This document shows, one piece after another, positions 1-9,221 of a stretch of 64,000 nucleotides of DNA. The DNA is from Asterias amurensis (Eukaryota; Echinodermata; Asteroidea; Forcipulatida; Asteriidae), in assembly GCF_032118995.1 (NCBI RefSeq), contig NC_092662.1:310001-374000 (forward strand), given 5' to 3'. A program made the translations under genes and the position numbers. Below the pieces are notes generated by a model. It was not told the origin of the DNA and did no database searches. It worked only from the letters and a program-made list of their open reading frames with translations. Position 1 is the first letter of the stretch. Each line of letters opens with the position of its first letter.

Positions 1-1058
1 CAAAGGTTCCATCTAGCTCAAGCCGAGCAGAGAGCATCCTGATAAGACATTTACAAACAAATTTAAATATGATATAATAAATTTATAAATATTTGATGAT
101 CATCCTGGATCATCCCAACTAAGGGTGGTAAAGTCTTACTAAATGTTGACCAATAAATCCCATTATTATAGCTGGGCTTTGCATCATAAACATGCTTCTA
201 CCACTACTTCGATACTTGGCAAAGTCCTTCACTAACCACAGTAGCAATGTAACTTGCTTTCAATGTGCACACAAAACTGAACAGGGGAAGCAAACGCTTG
301 TATTGTACTATTTTTAATATGGAGATGATAAAAAAATGGTTGTCACAATGAATGCCGCGACAATCGTCTTTAGTTACCCCAAGCTTTTTGATAATGACCA
401 GATCAGAACGGCAGTATTAATGAATGCAATACTGCAAATGAGGATCATGGGATGAAATACACTGGGAGTCCACCAACCAAGTAAAGACGGGCAAGCTTCA
501 TTCATACACAACTATAAAATGATTGAACTACCTGTTTCCATCAATCAAACAAAACATGTATGTAGGTTACTAATGGAGTGATGGCTGATAGGAAGTTAAT
601 GTGTAAAACATACTTACTTTTTTCTTATCCTGCCCTAAGTTCAAGCATTGTTTCATTTCATATGAGTCGTGAAGTCACCGTGACCTTGTACAAGTACTTT
701 GTAGACATACGTTATTTTGATCAAAATGTGTGTTTTGATTTCGGATGTACGGCGTCTGTAGCAACATGGTCTGGTTTCCGCCTCCTATATGCACACTCAT
801 CGCTAATGCATTGCCTCCGTGGCCCCTGTTGTTTTGGGGCTGTCACTTCCGCAGTATTTAGTAGACAGGCACCCGGTTAAATCTCTGTGCGTGTACGTTT
901 TTAGACGTCTGGGAATCGCTCTCCAATTAGTACACAAAGTGAAATGGTGAAATGAGGGTTTTTCAATGGTTTTGATTTGGTTGACTAAATAAACGAATAA
1001 ACGTTGCGCTAGAACATTGGCAGATAAATACATTGAAGCAGAAGCATTGGATACTACC
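1..1058. other. upstream non-coding region of the C10 gene
   Basis: AT-rich sequence before the first recognisable exon. I see no conserved coding exon, RNA gene or element with clear ends here. The last few hundred bases should hold the promoter and 5' leader of the C10 gene, but no TATA box or other core motif stands out. Short reading frames at 578-880 (+) and 803-1120 (-) have no recognisable protein features and overlap each other, so I treat them as chance. Confidence 0.5.
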
Positions 1059-2292
1059 ATGGCACAGAACTCACAACCTACGTTATCGCTGGATGAAGTC
1101 AGAAGTGAGTAATTTACCATAACATATTTAAATTACTTACAAATTTGATTTGAGAGGGAATATACTATTTTACTGGAGTTCATTTTACTAACCGGTTATA
1201 AATTTGCATGTCAGTGACATTGTCATTGGAATGGAAATGATGATTGATTTTGTCATGTTTATTTAATTACCTTTTTAAGCTTAGTTCAGTAAAGAACTGA
1301 CTAGGTAGTTTTTGTTTGTATTGTTTATAATAATGTATCCCTATATGCCTAGTGTTAGTTTGCTCCATGGTTTGCCGAGGTCCCTTGAAATTGAATGATG
1401 AGTCTAAAAGACATAAAACATAACATAATCAAATAGAAGGATTGGTTGTCAAAATGACTCTATGTGTTTTAGTCTTCATTTTGCAAATTTGTCCAGATGT
1501 TGTATTGTATAATTTATTTCTTTATTCTTATTTTCAAATAGAAATCCTCCAAGAGATCCTGGATGCATTTGTATCTCCTGAGAATAAAACACGTATGGAT
1601 GAAGTGAAAGATGCAGCAGGCAACGACATGATGAAGATGATGCAGATAGTGTTTCCCGTAGCAACACAAATACAGATGGAGGTCATTCAGAGATATGGGT
1701 TCAGTGCGGACGGAGAAGGTGGGTCACTCCATTATTTTGATACTCAATTTCAGAGTGTGGGTTTGAGTCCTGGTCGTGCACATAGCCATTCATTGCCAAG
1801 TCCTTCAGATGGGACAAAGAGGCAAAGGTCCTGTGTGCTGTGTATTACTGGTTAAAGAACTTATCAAAAAGGGATTGGGTTCACCCTGATATTCCTTGAT
1901 GATCGACTCGACATCATATTGTAACACAGCACCTTGTAAATCAAAGGTGTTATAAAAAGCGAATAGGTCTCATTTAATGTAGCTCCACATAACGGTTACA
2001 TACTTTGCAGGACAAAATACTGAGCGCTTTGATATGCCCCTTGGGTTGTGATTATTCTTATTATCTGTAATTGAAAGGAGGGGAAATAAAGTTTTAAAAC
2101 ATTCCGTTTGTGATCTGTAGTTTTGTTGTCTTTCTTCTCCTAGGTGCAATAAAGTTTGCGCAGTTGGTTCGACATTATGAGACGATGGATAGTAATGTTG
2201 CTGAAATTGCCTCACAACTCAAGTCAATCTTCCTACCCCCCTTGCCTCTCCCAGCCCCTCCTCAGAGCCAAGCTTCGGTAGCATCATCATAA
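1059..2292 (+). CDS. C12orf57: Protein C10 (C12orf57/GRCC10 family), three exons
   Basis: Coding exons are 1059-1104, 1542-1718 and 2144-2292; joined they give 123 residues, close to the 126 of the human protein. Junctions are GT-AG: the split codon at the first intron gives Lys, that at the second Gly. The match to human C10 as I remember it is strong through the middle: RMDEVKDAAGNDM, then FPVATQIQMEVIQRYGFS, then DGEGAIKFAQLVRHYE and KSIFLPP near the end, with the Pro-rich, Ser-rich tail also kept. The family is a small, mostly helical vertebrate/invertebrate protein of unclear biochemical role; in humans loss causes Temtamy syndrome (corpus callosum, eye). Start choice: the ATG at 1059 gives a short N-terminus of the expected length and sits directly before an in-frame donor. 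Both introns are short (about 430 bp). Confidence 0.93.
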
Positions 2293-2296
2293 TAAA
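2291..2296 (+). promoter_or_regulatory. AATAAA overlapping the C10 stop codon
   Basis: The stop TAA at 2290-2292 runs straight into AATAAA at 2291-2296. If used, the mRNA would have a 3' UTR of only about 15-30 bases. Use is not shown; another AATAAA lies near 3716, which would give a UTR of about 1.4 kb. Confidence 0.35.
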
Positions 2297-2394
2297 CTGT
2301 CATTCTACAAACGCCAACTCTATTCTCAGACAGCATGATCTGCACTTCTAGCTAGGAATGGCACCCCTGACTTCATGTGTTGTTTGATATGTGG

Positions 2395-2790
2395 CATGGT
2401 GTACCATCCTTCCTTGCCTTGAACTTGGCATTTGAAGGGGTGCAACAATTTTTCTCTGGTAAAGAGGCACATGCTATGAGGAAACTATACGTTTGTCTGG
2501 AATTTTCCAAAGGGTACAACAAGAAAAGCGAAGTGCACCGTGTTGCTGTGGGTGCTGTTGGTTATGTTGAGGCTTGACCTTCCTGTTTTGTATCCATTGA
2601 ATTCTGGCAAGCTCAGGAAATCTTCAGAGGATTTTCAAGGGTGGTACTTCTGTGCAAGACATGCAAGAGGGGACGAGTGTGAAACGTGCCCTAAGCATTG
2701 GTGCTTTGGCTTGGATGCCCTTGACTTTGGTGCCCCTGGCAGTGGTGTCCTGAACTTAAAGATTTCCCAATGGAAAGTGCTGATTGAAAA
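2395..2790. repeat. Dispersed repeat related to the 'gcc-ttg-gtg-ccc' family
   Basis: This stretch shares phrasing with copies elsewhere in the window: 'ggcatttgaaggggtgcaac', 'gtaaagaggcacatgctatg', 'ccttgactttggtgcccctg'. Compare 42975-43165, 24750-24930 and 6367-6542. It looks like a diverged, partly inverted copy or two abutting fragments. Ends are not clear. Short open frames here are not genes. Confidence 0.5.
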
Positions 2791-3344
2791 ATAGATGATT
2801 GATCCTCTTCATGAAATTCCAGACAATTTGTTGTTATCATACCGACTTATTTATTTACTGATGATATCGTCTGGAACTAAAACACCTTCAATTGTACCCA
2901 CATGGGCAATAACATTTGATACCTATAACTTGTTTACTCTTAGATACTCAGTGTGGTTATGGCCAGCGAAATTAAATACATAAATAGCAACTGAAATTGG
3001 GTCAAATCGTGGGCAGTTTGCTTGGCAGTTTTTTAACCTGTGTTCCACCTCTTTGACCCCGGTTCGAAACCTGCCAGGGAACCATGTCAATTGGCTTTTC
3101 AGTCCCAACCTGAAACTGAATTACTTCCTTGTCTTCAAGGGATTCTCGGCAAGTACATTGATTCTGGGTTTTTTTTATGCAAATCCTTGACTGAACAAGC
3201 AGAATTTAAAACGGTTACAATCTTGCCCTTTTTACCCATTTTGGGTACTATTATTGATTCATATTTGTTTATCCTCAAAATAAACACATACCATGGAATT
3301 TTAGCAAGCTGTAGTTTGTTTCTCATTATTTGGAGCTAAGTGTC

Positions 3345-3479
3345 CAGGGTAGATTTCACAAAGAGTTAAGACTAGTCTTATCTCTAGTTAGGATTAGTTA
3401 CTCGTCCTAACTTGGGACTAGCCATACGTTTTGGATATCTCCTAGGACTAGTCCTAACTCTTTGTGAAATCGACCCCTG
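3345..3479. repeat. Palindromic MITE, 'gatttcacaaagagttag' family, copy 1
   Basis: An inverted repeat of about 135 bp. The left arm reads 'gatttcacaaagagttaaga' and the right arm is its near reverse complement ending 'actctttgtgaaatcgaccc'. The interior repeats 'actagtccta' motifs in both directions. Related copies lie at 8517-8659 and 48831-49003. No coding capacity, so a non-autonomous DNA element or foldback repeat. Confidence 0.8.
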
Positions 3480-4691
3480 TGCCTTCAAAAGAGGGCGCTA
3501 GTATCAGAAGAACTTTGTCCACACGGTTTGCCATTTGGAGGGGAGAGGGTGAGCAGTTGGGGAGAAAAAACGCCGATCAGGGCCTGAAGCTTTGTGTTTG
3601 CTCCGAGAAACAAAAACAAACTTTTTTCCCCCGTGACCAAAGAGACTCGATGTTGAAACAATTTGATCTGCCATTCAGCTTACATGTAGTGGAGTCCAAG
3701 ACCAATTTTTGACTTAATAAATATTGGTATATTCTTTTACAACTTTCCTGTGGAAAATTTCCTAACCGACTGCCAGTTTTTCAGTCGGACTCATTGTTAG
3801 CAAAAGCAGTTAATCTATATAATGAATGAAAAAGTTGCAGTTGGGTCAATGTAAACGGAAAGTTCACCGTAACTAATCATATGTCTAAAACTGAAGACTG
3901 AATGTGGTGTTTGGGAGAGCATGGGGAAAGTCACCCAGTACCAGATAATGTTCGACGGAAATCTCAAAACTCTCTCGAACTTCGTTTTGCTGTTTGGAAA
4001 GTCGAACCGTTTGGACCGTGATTATAATTCCATTATTGCTGACCCGGGCATCTCATCCGAGTGCATGGATATTGCACACATAATGTGCGAGGCCTTCAAA
4101 GTGGAAGTTTATATGTTCAGGGAATTCTCAGGACGCGCATCCCCCCAAAATAAAAGGCGTGAAAGGATATACGGTTAATTATCATCTGTGTCCGTATCCG
4201 TACTGATCACACGATATTTCCTTCCTCAAATGATATAGCTAGCTTCAATGCCAACTTTTTGACATTCATTTCACTTTGAAGTAAAATTGTGTAACGGACA
4301 GATATATCAGTTTTTAAACTCCAAAGTTGGATAGGCTAAAAATGGGTAGGGTGTGAAGCATATTGTCTCTCATATTAAGTTCTGCAATGTAACTCTCAAA
4401 ACGATATCACCGTGATGAAACTTTCACAGGTTAGATATAGGTTGAAACTAATTTAATACTTAACATACAGGGTTCTATTATGGCTTTTGTCCGCCTACCG
4501 GGATACCAGTATACAAACTTCAAATAAAACAGGCTTGTGAGACTTCTTATTGGAGAACACAATAGCTTTATTTAATAACTTAACTTACGAGACTTAGGTA
4601 AATTAAAGGCGGAGACTCCAACCTCCAAGACCAGGCTAACGGCTACTGGCGATCATAGGCCGCGCTCTGGTATAAGTACTATACCCCGTAC
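3480..4691. other. intergenic sequence, no supported gene
   Basis: An open frame at 3921-4178 (85 codons, +) starts MGKVTQYQIMFDGNL, which faintly resembles the N-terminus of arrestin-domain proteins, but the resemblance fades within about 15 residues and there is no flanking exon. It may be a decayed gene fragment or chance. Nothing else stands out in this interval. Confidence 0.4.
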
Positions 4692-5082
4692 TTAAAGGAA
4701 CACGTTGCCTTGGATCGGACGAGTTGGTCTATAAAAAGCGTTTGAAACCGTTTGTTATGAAATGTATATGGTTAGAAAGATGTTTTAAAAGTAGAATATA
4801 ATGATCCACACAAGTATCTCTCAAAATTGCACGGTTTTCTTTTTACGTCGCGAACTATCACGGTCGGCCATTTATGGGGGTCAAAATTTTGACTCCCATA
4901 AATGGCCGACCGTGTTTTTGGACGAGGTAAAAAGAAAACCACGCAATTTCGAGGCATATTTGTGTAGATCATTGTATTCTACTTTTACATCATCTTTCTA
5001 ACCATATGCATTTTATAGTAAACGGTCAAAAAACGCTTTTCAAAGACCAACTCGACCGATCCAAGGCAACGTGTTCCTTTAA
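4692..5082. repeat. TTAA-flanked foldback MITE (piggyBac-like), ~390 bp
   Basis: Nearly the whole element is an inverted repeat. It begins TTAA-AGGAACACGTTGCC and ends with the reverse complement GGCAACGTGTTCCT-TTAA, so the target duplication is TTAA (4692-4695 and 5079-5082). The centre near 4886 is a tight hairpin where 'cggtcggccatttatggg' meets its complement. Frames open on both strands at 4772-5001 simply mirror each other across the palindrome. TTAA duplication is typical of piggyBac-type transposons; no transposase is present. Confidence 0.85.
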
Positions 5083-5696
5083 TTAGTATTCATAATATTA
5101 CTACGCCATCATACGAAAGAAAAGTAGTCCCATAACAGTTCCAATTACCAAAAATACAATCTCTTTAAAATAAATCTTGTCGGAGTTATGTTGATATGTT
5201 TTACTTGATATTGTTGATGTAATTGTAATTTAATTGCTTAGACTATATCGATAATATTAGGAGGTTATTTTTTTTTGGTAGAGTTGCCGATTTATGGTTT
5301 ATATGCAATAATTTCCTCCGGATAGTATTGCATAGAGGACATACTGGCATGCGTACCGGTTCCAAAACTGAAAATTGTAACTGTTTGCCAAGTTACCATT
5401 ATACTCTTCTACCTTCGACAGTATAATTAGTTTTGCCATTTCACCTTTGCTTGGTTTTTATTTTATAAATGAATAATATTCATAAATTCAAGACTTCAGC
5501 AGAAAAATGAAGCGCACCGACAGGTGCGGCACCAATTAGGGATGCGCATGTTCGGACACGCTCTCGCGAGTCCACTGACGTCATAACATTGAAGCAACTC
5601 TTATTTGGAAAGAGGGGAACAAGAAACTGCGTGATTAAAAACCGCCATTTGTGTTGGTATCTTTCGAGAAAGCAGGACAAAGTAACAAGATTCACC
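5083..5696. promoter_or_regulatory. intergenic sequence and presumptive promoter of the dispanin gene
   Basis: AT-rich up to about 5480, then moderately GC-rich with CpGs (5510-5600) just before the first coding exon at 5697. This suggests a promoter/5' leader about 100-200 bp upstream of the start codon. No defined core element is visible. Confidence 0.35.
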
Positions 5697-8494
5697 ATGT
5701 CTACAGGTGAGAGAATCTTTTTAACGTAAAATTGGTTTTAATTGAGCACGAAAATGAGGTCAAAATCCATGTTTTGCACCTTTGTTTATATGAGAGAAAG
5801 TGCTCCACCATTGTTTTGCTAATGGGGAAGAGCGTATTGAACACTGACGACGCACTTGCAATTGCACAACACATTGCCATGTACTGTATACCATGGAGGA
5901 AGGATTATGTGCAGGTTGCACCGGGCGAATCTTGAGGACATTTTTATGAAACAAAACAAAATTCACTTTCTAGTTAAATCATGATCAAACCATGGAGGTA
6001 GGATTAGACCATGGCGGTCTACCGCAACAAAATCACGATAAGATATGCCCGTTATGTTGTACACATGTTAACTTGTTTACTCAATAAATCGTGAATTGGG
6101 TCAGTGCAGCTTTTGAGTTTAGTAAATTGTGTTTTAGAATGGATAAATGCACCAGTGTGGTAAAGAGGAGATGACGCCCAGAATTGAGCCTTCTTTCAAT
6201 GATATACACATAGGCCTACTACTTTACTTGGTAATTTAAATTCAGACTAGGACTTTTTTTAATACTGTAATAATAATTATAATTTTGTGTATAAAAACCA
6301 AGGGAAAGATTTCTGTATCCTGTCACCACTTGTTCATCAATTTTTACCCCAAAAGGAATGTCTCATCAGGCCTGATACTTCACGGAGGCAACGAAGGCGA
6401 TTGCCTCCGTTGCCCCTTGCCATTGCCTTGGTGCCCTTGAAATGCTCCAGTAGAAATTTACAATTTCCTCATAGGGTGCCCTTTGTCAAAGAGTAAATGC
6501 CTTGGTGCCCTTGCCCTTTTAAAAACGAAGCACACAGGCCTGTCTCATTTAAGTGAGTAAGATAATGGAGCAATGATTAGATCATCGTGGATGAAGAAAA
6601 CAAGCGATAAGATCATTATATATTTCCAAACAAATAAAAAAGTGGTGCCAGGACATGGAATCGTTTTCCATGCCAAGATTGGTTAAGAAGATGAACTGGT
6701 TTACTATTATTGTTGTAAAAACAAAAAGGTTAATTACATGTATGGTAGCCCTCAACAAATTGATCATCTCTTAGATTTTTATCAATTAATAAATAATCAG
6801 TATTTGTAAAAGAGGAAAATTTAAAATAATGTTGTAATGATTTTTCCATAGCTCAATACTCCCAGTTTCAAAATGAGAGCGATAAAATGTATGTTCCATC
6901 GACAGCACCACCAGGCTATGCACCTCAAGGAGTGCCACCAGTTGGCTATGCGCCTCCCCCTCCCAGTGCTCAAAACATTGCACCAGCCCCTCCAGTCAAC
7001 ATTATGGTAGGTATACTTAGTAATACTAATGCCTTCTTATTCAGTGTTAAAATCAGTCACTCAGTGACGCACATGGCGCTCACACATTCAATTTTTCCTG
7101 TAAGGTATGTGGCCGAGCTATGTATGAGACCTTTTTCCGTTATACAAGTAGTTGCGATAACGTAACCCTTCTCCTGACGGCAGAGCCGGAGGACGGCTTC
7201 GCCTTCGGGAGGAGGGTTACGTTATCGCAACTATTATACAAGGTGATTCAGCGTAATATGCAGCCAATCAAACCAGGAACACCAGATTGAAACCAGGAAC
7301 ACCAGAGCAAAACCAGGAACACTGGGGCAAAACCAGGAACACCGGGGCAAAACCAGGAACATCGGGGCAAAACCAGGAACACCGGGGCAAAACCAGGAAC
7401 ACCGGGGCAAAACCAGGAACACCGTGGCGAGTCCAGGAACACCGGGGCAAAACCAGGAACACCGGGGCAAAACCAGGAACATCGGGGCAAAACTAGGAAC
7501 ACCGGGGCAAAACCAGGAACACCGGGGCAAAACCAGGAACATCGGGGCAAAACCAGGAACACCGGGCAAAACCAGGAACACCGGGGCAAAACCAGGGCAA
7601 AACCAGGAACACCGTGGCGAGTCCAGGAACACCGGGGCAAAACCAGGAACATCGGGGCAAAACCAGGAACACCAGAGTGAAACCAGGAACATCGGGGCAA
7701 AACCAGGAACACCAGGGCGAACCCCTTCTTGTTATAATAAGAGGGGGTAATGGACTGGTAAATTATCCGAGGCTAGGGTTCCTCTAGAGCCCCCAGTTCA
7801 TGGGTTTGAATCCCTCCCGGGTAGTTTGCCAGTGTTTTTTTTTTTTCCCACAGTCAAAACCAACGGGAAAGAACCTAGTAAGCCTATGCAGTGCTTAGTA
7901 CACATCGGTATAAAGGTAAAAAACATATAATGTGGATCTAATGTGTTTGATTGTTTGTTTGTGTTCATGCTATAGATGACGGCACCTACAACTCAGACCA
8001 TCATCTCAACCACACATACCATGCCAAACGATCACTTTGGATTTGCTCTCTTTGTCTGCCTGTGTTGCTTCTGGCCCATTGGCATCGTTGCACTCATTAA
8101 AGCAAACGAGGTAAGAAACATTAATATCTACTGCATTAGCCGTTTGTACAGGACAGTACCAAAACGTGGTTTATGCAAACCTTACTAGATTGTGTTATGA
8201 CTGTGCAAGGTCTTTCAAAGTTTTAAATGTGCTTTCTTTGTGTACATTATATAGGTGAGAAGCCGCTTCAACACAGGAGACATGCTTGGGGCAAACCAAG
8301 CCTCCGCTGATGCAAGGAAGTTCTCCATGATTGGTCTTGGCATTGGGATTGCTTCTGTAGTGATCTCAATTATAATTACCATTGTTTATGTCGCCGTCAT
8401 AGTTGGGGCTGCCACGAGCGAAACTTCAAAAATCCTTGATGGTATTAATACCAATCTGGACCTGGATCTAGGGTCAACAAGCATCTTTGGATAG
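5697..8494 (+). CDS. CD225/dispanin family two-pass membrane protein (IFITM/PRRT1-like), four exons
   Basis: Exons 5697-5706, 6852-7006, 7976-8110 and 8255-8494 join in frame to 179 residues. Residues 1-75 are a flexible Pro/Gln/Tyr-rich cytoplasmic tail (PPGYAPQGVPPVGYAPPPP). Hydrophobic segment 1 covers about 76-96 and contains Cys85-Cys86 and FWPIGIVAL, at the place of the palmitoylated Cys pair of IFITM proteins. A polar loop carries the family signature GDMLGANQASADARK (108-122). Segment 2 covers about 125-152. The tail is short and acidic. Family members sit in plasma or endosomal membranes and alter membrane order, fusion or receptor clustering; a substrate cannot be named. The tiny first coding exon (MST plus one base) is inferred from the ATG followed by a GTGAGA donor; it is the least certain exon. 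It could be called PRRT1-like or IFITM-like; the Pro-rich N-terminus fits PRRT1/PRRT2-type dispanins better. Confidence 0.85.
6367..6542. repeat. CAGGCCTG-ended MITE, copy in dispanin intron 1
   Basis: About 175 bp, starting CAGGCCTGATAC and ending ACACAGGCCTG. The flanks repeat 'tctcat' on both sides, so the target duplication looks 6 bp long. The interior holds the family phrases 'ggaggcaacgaaggcgattg', 'ctccagtagaaatttacaat' and 'ccttttaaaaacgaag'. Another well-kept copy is at 27119-27277. Non-coding. Confidence 0.75.
7151..7232. repeat. Short perfect-arm hairpin element
   Basis: The left arm 'gttgcgataacgtaaccc' is matched by the reverse complement at 7214-7232, with a GC-rich loop between. 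A partial copy with the same arm is at 19513-19563. It lies in dispanin intron 2 directly before the minisatellite. Probably a tiny MITE. Confidence 0.7.
7268..7718. repeat. 20-bp minisatellite, about 22 units
   Basis: Tandem copies of ACCGGGGCAAAACCAGGAAC with substitutions (accatc/accgtgg variants), plus a few indels around 7560-7600. It lies inside dispanin intron 2. The unit is 20 bp and has no stop on the minus strand, so all three minus frames stay open for about 450 bp (peptides rich in PGVPGFAPVFLV); these are not genes. Confidence 0.95.
7760..7920 (+). repeat. tRNA-derived SINE fragment
   Basis: It contains a B-box-like 'gggtttgaatccctcccg' followed by 'gtagtttgccagtg', a T-run, and 'aacgggaaagaacctagtaa'. 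A second copy at 42110-42300 shares the same order (gtttgaatcccacccgag, atgccagtg, T-run). The order tRNA-like head then conserved body fits a tRNA-derived SINE. The A-box half is diverged or missing. Confidence 0.6.
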
Positions 8495-8516
8495 ATGGCC
8501 CAGTGGGCCAAGACCC

Positions 8517-8659
8517 TGGGCTTAACTTCATAAAGAGTTAGGACTAGTCTTAACTTTGGACTAGTCCTATTAACTATTAAAATCTTATGGCTAGTCCTAA
8601 GTTACTCGTCCTAACTCAAGATAAGACAAGTCTTAACTCTTTGTGAAATCCACCCCTGG
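8517..8659. repeat. Palindromic MITE, 'gatttcacaaagagttag' family, copy 2
   Basis: Left arm 'cataaagagttaggactagt', right arm 'agtcttaactctttgtgaaa'. It lies just after the dispanin stop codon, so probably in the 3' UTR. Same family as 3345-3479. Confidence 0.8.
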
Positions 8660-9221
8660 GCCTAATTTCATAAAGCTGTTAATTAGAAAATACTGCTTGA
8701 AAAACTTCTTTCCCAAGCAAACATTGAGTGGGAGACTCAGTAAGGGTAGACACCAGTCACAATAATGTAAACTTAAAGGAACATTACAGAATTGGTTTTG
8801 CAAGAAAAAAAGTTGCTGGCAGTGTAAGCACTTTGTGTAATCGGCCATATACATGAACTGACAAACCTGTAGAAGTTTGAGATCGATCGGCAATCTGTGT
8901 CATGGGAAATTAGTGAAAAACGGATTACAAATTTTGCATTGCATCGATGCCAAAACAAAAATGAATAAAACGCTCACTGAGCGATCAACTCAAAACACGA
9001 AATGATAATAAAATTTCAGAAATATTTCAAGGGATGTTTTCTACTATCATCATTAGAGCGTGTAAGTTTTATTTAAATCTGTGATCTTCACAATTTTTGT
9101 TTTTACCAATTCTGTAACGTTCCTTCAACGTAATTTTGGCTGGTTACCCGCTTCTGTTGAACAACATTTGGCTGTGTCTAGCAAACTTTTGTGCTTACAA
9201 TCTTTATGAAATTGGTCACAG
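8657..9221. repeat. 'agctgcttaagcag' hairpin MITE split by a second MITE
   Basis: The left part (8657-8772) starts 'cctaatttcataaagctgtt' and reaches 'caccagtcacaataatg'. The right part (9130-9221) resumes 'ttttggctggttacccgctt' and ends 'ctttatgaaattggtcacag'. Uninterrupted copies such as 33160-33303 show the same two blocks joined directly, so the segment 8773-9129 is a later insertion. Confidence 0.75.
8773..9129. repeat. TTAA-flanked foldback MITE nested in another MITE, ~355 bp
   Basis: It begins TTAA-AGGAACATTACAGAATTGGT and ends ACCAATTCTGTAACGTTCCT-TCAA; the right target copy has one changed base. It is related in its outer bases to the 4692-5082 element (AGGAAC start), but the interiors differ, so it is a separate TTAA-type family. 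Confidence 0.8.

Noticed and set aside
3921-4178. 85-codon frame resembling an arrestin-domain N-terminus
   Set aside because: Similarity is about 15 residues and weak; no neighbouring exon or donor continues it.
4772-5001. Two opposing 66-codon frames with similar peptides
   Set aside because: They mirror each other because the MITE is a palindrome.
7234-7750. Overlapping open frames of up to 154 codons on both strands
   Set aside because: All arise from the 20-bp minisatellite; the same peptide appears in each frame.
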